DNA of 64,000 bases, taken from Diplosphaera chodatii (lineage: Eukaryota > Chlorophyta > Trebouxiophyceae > Prasiolales > Stichococcaceae). The position numbers and the translations under genes were made by a program. A model generated the notes under the pieces. It worked only from the letters and a program-made list of their open reading frames with translations. It had not been told where the DNA came from and made no database searches. The DNA lies in contig JAALGY010000043.1 in NCBI GenBank assembly GCA_032358165.1, positions 1,736,001 through 1,800,000 on the forward strand, read 5' to 3'. Shown in pieces: positions 1-9,908 of the stretch. The first letter of the stretch is position 1, and each line of letters starts with the position of its first letter.

Positions 1-12
1 ACATGCCACCAG

Positions 13-1518
13 TTAATGCTCAGGCCTGCTAGCATCTCCGACTTCAAACCGCCAGAGATCCACTTCAATGTCCCTGGACTTTTGCCTACATATTGTACGG
101 ACGTGCACGAGGGTTGGTTGCATGTGATGGCAGCATGATGCACTAGGGGTTGCATGCGTAGCAGTACAATCGATGGAAAGCATCCTTTGACAACGAGGTC
201 TCACCTGTGAAATGCATATGTCGCTGGCAGATCGTATCGCAGCTCTGCAAGAACTTCTGCAGACGCTGCTTGCAGCTCCCCCATTGCCACCTGGGTCACA
301 CAGAAGCCCATCGAGCATTTCGCCAATGACACAAAGGAGGTCGTGTCTGTGGAGCCAGCGCCATGCAGCTGATGCCTGGCAGCTAGGTCTGCACCTTCTG
401 GATATATGCACGGGTGGAGGTCTTGTGCAAGGAGTACACCGAGCCTCTGGACACCTGCAGACAAGCGGGCAACCAGATGCGCTCTAGGCTACAAGAGAGC
501 AACGAGGGGCCAAAGGCCCAGTGGCTGCTCATGCCTGCTGCATGCATTGCAGCAAGTGTGTCTCAGCACTACAGTAAAGGGTCTAGCTGGTACATGCTCG
601 ATGTGCATGCTTTACCTTGACAAAATGCATCCTCAGGGGCGACGTACTCACCGCAAAGGCAGCCCGCAGAAAGGCCATGTCAGCGCCACGTGTGCGTGTG
701 CCGAACGGCGGGTTCATGACCACTGTGTCGGCAGTGATACCCCGTCGTAGTGGCAGCGCTGCCACATCGCACTGCAGCAAGTCTACCTACGTGCAATCCT
801 GGGACTCAGCAGGTGGCATTGCTCCGGACGCATTGCAATAAAAAGCAGAGCCCTTGCGTGAGTAAGGAGCATGGGCGGCTGCGGTGCTCACAGGTAAACT
901 GTCAAACTCCTGGCAGTTCTCTGCTGCTGTGTCCAGCGCTCCTTCATCGCAGTCTACAGCCAGCACGTGCGAGGCACCCAGGATCGCTGCGCCAATAGCG
1001 AGCATAGCCTGCTCACCCCAGTAGTAGATGTGGGCACTCAGCTTTGTCTGTCGTGAGAGCCCATGCTGCGTCATAGCATTCATGCCAATCTGCAGGGACA
1101 GCACCGACACAGCTTACCGTGCCACAGCCCAGGTCAATAACACTTCGCCCGCTGAACTCGTCGTACATGCTATCGACCTGCAAGCGCAGTGCACAGCGGT
1201 GAACACCAAGCTCAGTCCCAGATCCTGAGCTTCAAAGAACAAGGACCATTGCAGCTGGTACTGCACTGCTTACGGTGAACAGCAGGCGTGACGCAAGATG
1301 CGGTCCAGTGGGGTACTGCTCCAACTCGACGCGCGGGTTGCTGAAGGGAGCAATGTCCTGCAGCCCATCGGCACACCACACCGTCAACACGCACACCTGC
1401 ACCACCGGTACTGGGCGCCACTTCAGGAGCCACAGTATGGTTCAACAGGTATTCTGCAACAGATGTGCTCATGATGCTCTAGCACCTGCATGAGAGAGTG
1501 CAGCTCCTTGAGCTTCAT
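13..1518 (-). CDS. METTL5: METTL5-type 18S rRNA N6-adenosine methyltransferase
   Basis: Predicted S-adenosylmethionine-dependent methyltransferase. METTL5, with TRMT112, makes the single m6A in the decoding region of 18S rRNA. About 8 exons read through. The start at 1518 gives MKLKELHSLMQ, the usual METTL5 N-terminus. An exon near 1360-1275 carries NPRVELEQYPTGPHLASRLL. SAM-binding motif I (VIDLGCGT) is near 1130, followed by AIGAAILGASHVLAVDCDE near 980. The catalytic NPPFGT motif and GADMAFL are near 710-680. VYSLHKTSTR is near 430, ELRYDLPATYAFH near 230, and the terminal DIEVDLWRF runs to the TAA at 13-15. Total about 205-215 residues, matching the human protein (209). The gene diverges from uL2m. 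Family identification is very secure; exact splice sites of the 3' exons are by eye. Confidence 0.94.
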
Positions 1519-2151
1519 GCCGCTCCGCGGGCTGGCCGGCAGTGGGGTTGGCTACCATACAGCTGACGCCATCAACAGGGTTGCTGACGCTTCGATCTGT
1601 ATGAACGTAGCGTACAGCTGCTGTGCGTGCACACTGATGCATTGCAGGTGGCACTGCCCTCACATCTTGACATCAGAGGAAGTCGCCGCTGTCAGAGCGC
1701 CCAACTGTTGTGCACGGAAAGGTTCTGTTCACACTCTTGTCCGATGCTGCTCAAGTGCTTTGCAACATGTGAGCGCAAACTGGTGTGTTTCCCGATCCTT
1801 TCCAGGGTTGCAAATCAGCAAATGCCAGGCGACATGCAGCACATTGCATCGATGCATGCACCCTGGGCCAGTAGGATGCAGCAATTGATGTGCAACCCCC
1901 GTCACAAAGCGTTCGCAAGATCACCTCGCTACTGAGCGTCACTGTATCGCATCGGACTGCGGTACAGAGCGCAGTAGGTTCTGCAGAGGAGCTTCTGGTG
2001 CGGTGGCTGGAGAGGGATTGGCAGGTGCAGGAGGCCGTTGGCACCCGCTGCACGCCAGGATCTTGTTTTGAATGGTTGGAGCACGTCAGCGGGACGCATC
2101 AACCTTTCAGCGGGGCACAGAGCTGATGTGACTGGCTAGTACCGCCCCAGC
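1519..2151. other. Divergent intergenic region METTL5 / uL2m
   Basis: About 630 bp between two divergent starts. It must hold both promoters and 5' UTRs, and possibly a 5' exon of uL2m. Only short uncorroborated open frames are present on either strand. I see no recognisable motif, repeat or RNA gene. Confidence 0.5.
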
Positions 2152-4571
2152 ATGCTGGCACGCCTCGCCACATGCTCAGCGCTGCGGCAGCTGCTGACGA
2201 TGCAGCCGCAGGCCCAGCTGCTGGATCCGGTGGTGAGCTTGCAGTCAGAAAACGAACGCTCATCGTTGTGCAGCTGGATGTGCATCTCACCGGCTATGCA
2301 AAATCTCAGCTGGCCAATTGGCCGCAGTTGCTGCAGCTGGCATGTTCCACCTCCGACATATTCAGTGCAGCCTGTGTGGCCCTACTTGCTTGACTCTGTT
2401 TATGCATTTGCTCGACTCGTTCACCCTGCAGGCCAGCACAGCACAGCGCACATGGCAGCAAGCTGTCAACAGCACCGCCGCAGGCGGCACGGCAGCCAGC
2501 ACGCCGGGCGCCATCTGGGCGTGGCTGCAGCAGAGCACGCGTGGCAAGACCAGCATGACCCAAGGGGGCCTGAAGTCGTATAAGCCAGTGACAGCAGGTG
2601 CGAGCTTGCAGTACGTTTGCAACAATGAGCACCTCGACCATGAGATGTCCGTTCAGCTGCGGTGCATCTGGAAACTGTCTCCTCAGAAGAAGCTCCTGTC
2701 ACGATCGAGATGGCTTGGGTGACTCATGCATCGCAGTGCTGCACTGCTTGCCCACCCGCATGTCATATCAGCAATCGTGCATGCCGAAGGGCTACGGGGT
2801 CGGGTGACGACATCGCGGGAGGGGCTGCACAAGGGTGGGCCCTATAAGCCGCTCACCACCGGCAAGCGGTCCACCGGCGGCCGCAACAGCACCGGCACGT
2901 GAGTGATGTGTCTTTCAGCACCCTCGTCTATGATGCATGCCGAGGGGTCCACTTCCAACACCAGCCGCAGAAGCTGTCCGCAGCCTGCTATGTGCACAGC
3001 GTCACAGACGCGACGGCGATCCTGCGGTGCGCAGGGTCACGGCGTGGCACAGGGGCGCCGGCCACAAGCGGCTGCTCCGCCTCATAGACACGCGCGGCAG
3101 CCGCGCCGGGCAGGACGGCGTCGTGCAGCGCATCGAGTACGACCCCAACCGCTCCGCCCGCATCGCGCTCGTGAAGTACGGCGAGGGTGGGTGTGTGGCA
3201 CTGCAGCAACCTGTTAAACGGGCCGTTGCACATCACCATGCCGGCCGCGTCTCTCTGGCCTTGCCACCCTCGTCTGGGGGCAGCATCACGTGGCGGGCAC
3301 GCCATCGGGCCTGCACGCTGCTGGACAATTCCATGGCGTGCAGTGGTCAAAGGACAGAGTAGGTGGCGATTGTGCGGTGGTGTGTGGTGCAGAGGAGACG
3401 AAAGGGGCGTACTCGTACGTGCTGGCGCCGCAGCGCATCGCGGCGGGGGCGGTGCTGCGGGCGGGGCCCGAGGCGCCCATCACCGTCGGCAACACGCTGC
3501 CGCTGGCCGCCATGCCCGCAGGCACACAGGTGCGCTCGGCCAACCATCGGTATGCATGCTGGTTTGCTCCTGGCCACAGCAGCAGCACATGTCGCTGCGG
3601 AGGAAGCTGAACAGCTTGCAAAGTAAGGTCTTTGGATCTCTCATGCGGCTGTGCGCTGAGCCATCTGTGCGCGCTGACATCAGCGCTGCATGGGGTGCCG
3701 CTGCTGCCATCGCTCCGTCCTGACAGCACAGCCGGGGTTGTCCAGCTCCATGCATGACGCGCTGCTGGGCGTGCCCAGGTGCACAACATTGAGCTGCGGC
3801 CGGGGAGGGGCGGGCAGATGGTGCGCGCCGCCGGCACCTCCGCCACCCTCATCTCCAAGGGTGCGCCCCGCCCTGCACCCCTCACCCACCACCCCTTCAA
3901 TCGGCAACCTCGCCCGTTTTGCTGCTCCACGATGTACCACCACGGCATCCCTTGCCTTGACCCTTCCACTCAGTGGTGCCGTGAGCACCCTGCAGCTGAT
4001 TGGCAGCAAGCTGTTTGGGCTGCCATGCAGGTGAGGACGGCTATGCGCTGGTGCGGCTGCCGTCGGGGGAGCAGCGCGCGGTGCTCAGCCGCTGCACGGC
4101 GACCATCGGCGCGGTGTCCAACCCGCAGCACGTCAACCGCAAGATCGGCAAGGCGGGCTACAGCCGCCTCATGGGCTGGCGCCCCGTCGTGCGGGGCGTC
4201 GCCATGAACTCGGTGGACCACCCCCACGGCGGCGGCAGGTGACAACCTTTGTTCTTCCTTCCCGCAGGCCTGCAGCATGACTCACAATCATGCCGCTTGT
4301 ACTGCTTCTGATTTGTTTGCACTGGCAAGCGGCTGTGTTCAGCAAACTTCCATTGTGGAAGGCATGCTCTACGCTCCCTTCTTCTGTGAGAATCCACTGC
4401 TGGGTATCGGTTGACGGCCAGGTCATTCATGTTGTCCGCAGGGGCAAGAGCAAGGGCCGCATCTCGCAGACGCCATGGGGCGTGCCCACCAAGGGCTACA
4501 GGACGCGTGACAACACGCGGACGGACCAGTACATCAGGTTGTCCCGCCACAAAGTGCGCGCTGGCCGGTAG
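2152..4571 (+). CDS. MRPL2: Mitochondrial ribosomal protein uL2m (nuclear encoded)
   Basis: Bacterial-type ribosomal protein L2, a core peptidyl-transferase-centre protein of the large subunit. The plastid form is normally plastid encoded in green algae, so this nuclear copy is most likely the mitochondrial one. The tentative start at 2152 gives an Ala/Gln/Leu-rich leader ([15 protein letters not shown]) that could be a targeting peptide. An exon ending at 2597 carries [10 protein letters not shown]. The next, 2790-2898, carries [12 protein letters not shown] and GGRNSTG. The exon from 3035 carries [17 protein letters not shown]. Later exons carry AYSYVLAPQ (about 3400), [17 protein letters not shown] (about 3790) and [14 protein letters not shown]. 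The invariant [13 protein letters not shown] is at about 4202-4240, and the last exon is [17 protein letters not shown] is at 4569-4571. Joins at 2597/2790 and 2898/3035 preserve frame. Only the 5' exon structure is uncertain. Confidence 0.92.
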
Positions 4572-5132
4572 CGGGCCCGCTGTGGGCATGTTTTTTCTTT
4601 CATCTTGGGCACTCTACTTGGTTCCACAGTTGCGCATTCAGCTGCAGTGCGAGTGAGCCTTGCATGAAGCAGTCGCAGCATGTGGTCATGCATGGGCTGG
4701 TCACTGTAAACCTAAGTGTGGCAGCTGGTACCCTCATCAGACAGGATGTTGCAAAGGTCGGCCCGGGTGGCCGGGGCCACCTGCAAATCATCGCAGCTGT
4801 TGCAGTATCTGAGGCTCGGAAACCAAATCGCAATGCTCAACGTCTTCTTCCCTACCGCTTGTTGCACGTTTGATTCTACTTCAAACCACGTGATATCCAG
4901 TCTCCTGACAAGCCTTGACGGCAACGGTGCATTGAGACAGGGCCATCGCCCGACCACACTGTACATGTCAGCATGTTCACGTCACAGGGGCAGTGTGCAG
5001 TGCCCTCAGCATCGGCCTTGCGTTTCTCTGTAGCATAATGGCAGGATCGGGTGATGTTGTTGACCCCGAAGTGAGCTGCTGCGGCTCTGCTGAAAGGTGC
5101 AGCGTACCTGTGTTCTGACAGAGGCTGCCAGG
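4572..5132. other. Convergent intergenic region uL2m / LDAH
   Basis: About 560 bp between convergent genes, holding both 3' UTRs. Apart from the TGTAA element there is no conserved open frame and no repeat that I can see. Confidence 0.5.
4705..4709 (+). promoter_or_regulatory. TGTAA polyadenylation signal candidate for uL2m
   Basis: TGTAA lies 134 nt downstream of the uL2m stop. This pentamer is the usual poly(A) signal of green algae. Presence is seen directly; use is inferred. Confidence 0.5.
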
Positions 5133-7334
5133 TCAGGCGGGCTGCAGCACCACCGGCTCGGTGCTCTGTTCGGGTGTGTGCGGCCGCTGGGCCTCTGGCA
5201 GGTCGGCCGCTGACCAGCGGACGAGCCGGAGCGTGGTGGCGGCCATCTGCCGGGACAGCTTCACCGACACGCAGAAGCCGTGCCGCTGCTGCGGCTCCAA
5301 CACAGCCTGCGCATGGAGCTTCCAGCACCTTGCAAGCCGCCTCAAGCATGCAACAGCCTTCATGGTCAACATGTTGACATCTGCGGCAGTCTCCGACTCT
5401 GCTCCTGCAGCGGCGGGCGCCAAGACATCAGTTCCTGCTCAGTGGAACAAGGTCGGCAGTGCTGACCTGGACGCCCGGCAATCGGCGCTGCAGCTCGTGC
5501 CACTGTGCCTGGGGGAAGTAGGTGTCGCGGGGCGCGCACACCACGGCCACCCTGTCACCTGCACAGGCAGCATGGTTGCAGTCTGACATTCAGCTGCTCT
5601 TCCTTTGCACGAGCTTGACGTGCCCCAGTCAGCAACCAGCCAGTGCTGCTCAGGACTTCGGGGTATTGGGTACCGCATGGCGAGCTGAAGATGGTAGCTG
5701 CGCCACGCACCTAGGGACTCCAGGAAGGGCCAGTCGGTGGGCAGGTTGAGGTCCCGGAACTCGTGGTCCGCCAGGTGCAGCGCGTTGGCGACGTGCGAGT
5801 AGGACAGCATCGCAACCGTGGTGTCGACCGCGTGCCGCTCCAGTCCCCCGCCTGCGTGCCAGGCGCCACATGGGGACTCTATGCCCGTCCGGCCAGGGGA
5901 CGGGTCTGCATGGAGCGCGTGCCGCTCGCTTCCACAACAAGGGGGCGTCGGCGATGTACGCTCCCTGGAGCACCCATCATAGTGACCGAGCGTAGCGGAC
6001 TGACCAGTGTCAGAGCGGCTGCACCAGCAGCCGAGTGGAGCAGGGTGCAAGCCCGGCAGCTGGGTGCGCCGACAACAGCTGACAGCACCGCCGCTCGCAG
6101 CCCCACCTGCGAAGCTGACGAAGCAGCGCAGCAGCGGTGCCGGCAGCAGCGCGACGCCGGCCGCGGCAGCGCCGCCCACCCGCGGCCAGGCGGCCAGGTG
6201 CGACAGGCCCCACTGCCGCCAGGAACGCGGGTCGAACTGCAGGAACGGCATCAGCGCCACCACCTGCGTGCATGACGCTGCACGCTCGGCAGGGGCCCCT
6301 CGCACGCAGATGGCCTCCGCTGCTGTGGCCAGCACCTTTGATCGCTTGTTGCGCCTGGCCCCGCTTTGCCTGGGAACCAACGGCGGATGGTTTGTGTGGG
6401 ACCTGGAACAGCGGCTGCGTGCAGCTCACCTTGTGGATCTGCTCAACCCCGCTGCCGAGCTGCTGCAGGTGCCGGATGTTCTGCAGTGCGATATATGCTC
6501 CTGAAAGACACCAGGACTCACGCTCGAGACAGCAGAGGAAAGAAATCTAGCAGCCAGGTTGCACGCTTGCGACTTCCAGTCAGGGTGATCCAGAGCAAGG
6601 ATCATATCACGCCCCGCACCTATAGAATGGCCGATCAGCACCACTGGAGGCCTGCCAGCTTGAAGCACATGCTCCTGGAGCCGACAGCAAACAGTCAGGA
6701 GGTGCACGTCTGGTAGGACGGTGACAAGCGTGGAGTGTGAATACAAAAGACATGCCGGGCAAGTGCTGGTATGCACACACCTGCAGGTAGAGCAGCTTGT
6801 GGTCCGTCTGCTGCTTCAGACTGAACACCTGCACCAAGTCACCTGAGCCCTCAGCATCGCAGATGTGCTTCAGATGCACCTGTGGCACATCAGGGCTCAT
6901 GATACACCGCTCAGATGCTGTAAGCGGCGGTCGCCACCTGGCCTGCCACACCCCTGCTGCACTGGCCGATGTTGCTGATGCCACGCACACTCGCACGCCC
7001 GCCGAATCCATCATATAGCGCCTCCATGTATGGCACATAGTATGCCGCATTGCCTGAGCGACCACAGGCAACTTAGATTACTTGCATGACTGCAGCTTAT
7101 CATGGATGCGATTGCGGCATGCCGCATGAGAGTGCACGCCAGGATGTGCAGCTGCTCAGCGGTATAGAGACATGTCCACAAACATGAGAGTGGTGGCTTC
7201 GACGTGCCTGGGTTGCCTGGGTACAACACAATGTCCAGTTCTGGGCGCGCGATCTGGGCGTTGCGCCCGAGCACCTCGGTGGCCAGGCCCGCAAGCTCTA
7301 CGTACTTGCGCCAGAACGTGTTGCTGTGGACCAT
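5133..7334 (-). CDS. LDAH: Lipid-droplet-associated hydrolase-like protein (alpha/beta hydrolase)
   Basis: Alpha/beta hydrolase of the LDAH (C2orf43/UPF0554) family, which sits on lipid droplets in animals; substrate not settled. The first exon reads MVHSNTFWRKYVELAG (start 7334; an in-frame ATG at 7379 is possible). It continues to LYPGNPG near 7210, matching the family IPGNPG oxyanion loop. VFSLKQQTDHKLLYLQ is near 6830-6785. The nucleophile elbow PPVVLIGHSIGAG is near 6640. Then come AYIALQNIRHLQQLG (about 6500) and LMPFLQFDPRSWRQWGLS (about 6250). VVCAPRDTYFP (about 5540) probably supplies the acid residue. The last exon, with QQRHGFCVS (candidate catalytic His), ends in TGA at 5133. All three members of a Ser-Asp-His triad have candidates. 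Intron joins are approximate. Confidence 0.8.
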
Positions 7335-7379
7335 GCTGCAATGTCGTGCTCCGTGCTCGCATACGCTGGGCAATTTCAC

Positions 7380-7772
7380 ATCAGATCAGGAGTGTGTACA
7401 TGATTCCATCCCACATGATTTTGTAACATTGATTGTCAAATCCGAGTCGCTAGCCCCTATACTGCAGTGCTCGTCAGATGTGGTTACGCTTGACTGTGCA
7501 GATGCAGTGCACGCCTGAATGCGCCGCCTAAGATGTGAATACATGACACTCCTCTGAGCAGGGCAGCAGAGCACATGAGCCAGGAGGTGGCAGGTCCAAG
7601 ACAGATCGCGCGTGTGCTATGAAAAAGAATGTCAGGGTACACACTGAAGTGTCACCACTCCTCTTCAATATCATACAGAACCGTCGCCAGGGCCTGCGCG
7701 TCGTGTGCTGCCAGGAGGTGACTTGCCCAGCAAGTGCTCATCCGACTGTCAAGCGCGGCAGAGGGGTGTCCA
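7380..7772. other. Spacer between LDAH start and downstream Cys-rich gene stop
   Basis: About 390 bp between two minus-strand genes: LDAH promoter/5' UTR and the 3' UTR of the Cys-rich gene. No supported coding exon or RNA gene is visible. Confidence 0.45.
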
Positions 7773-9684
7773 TCAGCACAGCAGCGTGATCATCGTCGCT
7801 GCCGCAGAAGCAATCGCCATTGTGACCACGCCGTGGCCCTGCAGCCCAGTAGATGCCCCGTCGCTTGTCTGGCCGCCTCAAATAACATCCGCACCGTGCC
7901 TGCAGCGGCAGTGCATGGTTGCAGGTTGCAGCAAGCGTGCCTGCATGAGTGCGGTCGCGCCCTGGTCGGTGGGCGCCGCCTGCACGGGGCCGCCAGGTGC
8001 CGGCGCCAGTGAGACTGATGCAGTTGCAGGGTCCTGGAGCAGCGCCACCACAGCGTCAATCGTGACGCATCTGCTGGAGCGTGCATGCCTGTCCTACAAC
8101 GCTGTGCACGAGAGCCTGTGGACGTACAGCATACCGCACATGTCACTCTGCCTGAGCAAAACCGATTACATGTGCATGTGTACGTACTGTTGGCGCAGCC
8201 GTCGGGGTCGCTGTGGGCGCCGTGGAGTTGTCTGTCACAGTGCCCGCTGCTAAGGGCGAGGCGGTGGGGGCGCCAGTGGGTGCCGCGGTGGTGGCCTCGG
8301 CGGTGGCGGTGCTGCCGGCGTCCGCAGGCGGCGGCGGCGCCGGCAGCACCAGGCCCGTGGCAAAGGGCGGCGGCGGCGGGGTCCTGTGTTGCCAGCCAGA
8401 ATGCTCATATGCAGGCTGTCGTGCTGCCAGGGTTTAACTGTTCAACACGCGTGCTGCAGCGGTGCCCTGACTGCGCACATATGCCATGTTCATTGACTGC
8501 CATGGCTCCCACCTCATGACTTGAAAGCTCACGCCGCACAGGTCAAACAGTGACTGGCTGCGCACATGCATGTTATAGGTCAGGCGTCACGTTGAACAAT
8601 ATGACATCCGCATTCATGTGGACAATATGACATCTGCTTTCATGTGGACATCGGCATCAGCAATACAGATTTTAAACGCACAAGACGTTGTAACGGAGAC
8701 TCACAACGGTGTGCCGTAGACCACAGAGCTGGCGAGGATGTTGCGGCAATTCTGTGAAAGCTGCAGGCACCTCTTGCACAGGTTTCAGCTTGCCATGGCC
8801 ACATGCATGGTGCTTACATGCCACCATCGCAGGTGGCACACAGTCCATCCGCAATCCGTACACAATGATTGCCATGCGCCGGGCGCACCGAGTTCAGGAT
8901 GTTGATGCATCCCGCCGAGCAGGACTTGGTGGTGGGCACAGCAGCGCACGCCTGTGTGCGCTGCACAAAATCGTTCCCAGTGCCGAAGCGGTCGGACAGG
9001 CACTTGACCTCACGCTGCGCCACGGCTGCAGCAGAGGCACACCAACTTGTGATACTCCCACATATTGTTCGTCTGCAGTACTGCACCGATGCCACCAGGT
9101 CCTGCTGTTTGACGGAAGCTGCACATGAAGGAGCATGCTCAGACAGTGACTTCAAAAGTCAGCACAAGGACCCGCCGCGAAGACGGCCAGGACACAAAAT
9201 GGCAAGTATATGGTTCAAGTTCCAAGGTCTACTTGTCACCCGCAGCTGACTCTATGTTGGGCAGCATCCTGGATGTACTGCTGATTGCAAGTGCCACCAC
9301 ACTGCTCTTCTGGGCCGCAGGCACCATGCAACTGTGCATGGCGGCTGTAACGCAGAGGTATGACGCTACAAAAGGATGGAACATGCCCTCGCAGGATATG
9401 GACGCAACCTGCCAGGCTGCACCTCGCTGATGCAAATGGCTGCGATTACAAGATGTGCGCGCAGCTAACGGCAGCGGATGACATGTACCTGCTTGTGCTT
9501 CCGCCTGCGATATGAATGCATCTGTAGCATTCTGAGAGGCCGCCTGTGCAGCTTGCGCCGCAGCCTGCGCCTGGGCTGCTGCCTGTTGCTGAAGCTGCGT
9601 GATGTTCACGGTCTGTGTTCTGACAGGCGTTGTCGCCGCCACCAGCACCGTCAAGGCGTACACAAGCACGCATAAGGCTTTCAT
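7773..9684 (-). CDS. Secreted Cys-rich protein, putative GPI-anchored (copy A)
   Basis: Family not recognised. The start at 9684 gives a clean signal peptide (MKALCVLVYALTVLVAATTP), followed by a Gln/Ala-rich helix (near 9620-9500). An exon near 9340-9240 carries a Cys module: GACGPEEQCGGTCNQQYIQ. A second exon (about 9045-8820) carries VKCLSDRF, then QACAAVPTTKSCSAGCINIL and two further Cys pairs (NHCVRI, LCATC). A third (near 8780-8710) carries NCRNILASS. An Ala/Pro/Thr-rich segment (about 8380-8190) and a second one (about 8090-7950) follow. The last exon can be read as SDGASTGL plus a hydrophobic tail (VVTMAIASAAATMITLLC) to TGA at 7773-7775, which resembles a GPI-attachment signal. The intron before it would use a GC donor. 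Likely a cell-surface or wall protein; function unknown. The neighbouring gene at 9909-12796 shares the Cys module. Confidence 0.6.
8597..8648. repeat. Tandem 26-bp direct repeat (2 copies)
   Basis: Two adjacent 26-bp units, 8597-8622 and 8623-8648, differ at only 2 positions. Each begins CAATATGACATC and ends TTCATGTGGA. They lie in an intron of the Cys-rich gene, AT-richer than the exons around it. Confidence 0.85.
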
Positions 9685-9908
9685 CTTGCCGCAGACTGCG
9701 ACGTTGCATGTGCGCAATGACCGCCATGCAGCAACAGGCCATGCACAAACATGTCTCCACAAGAGGCTCAGTCTCCAGGCAGCCCCTGCGCTGCCCGTTG
9801 TTGTCAGTGCGCCATCAGGCAGGCCCACGCACAGGTTCAGACCACATGATCCGCAGTGCATTCGATGATTCCCTGGGTTGCTGCTGCATAGGGAACCTTT
9901 CAGCGCCA

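Noticed and set aside
583..780. NPPF methyltransferase motif as a restriction-modification gene
   Set aside because: Flanking exons match METTL5 from start to stop and introns are present; this is a eukaryotic rRNA methyltransferase.
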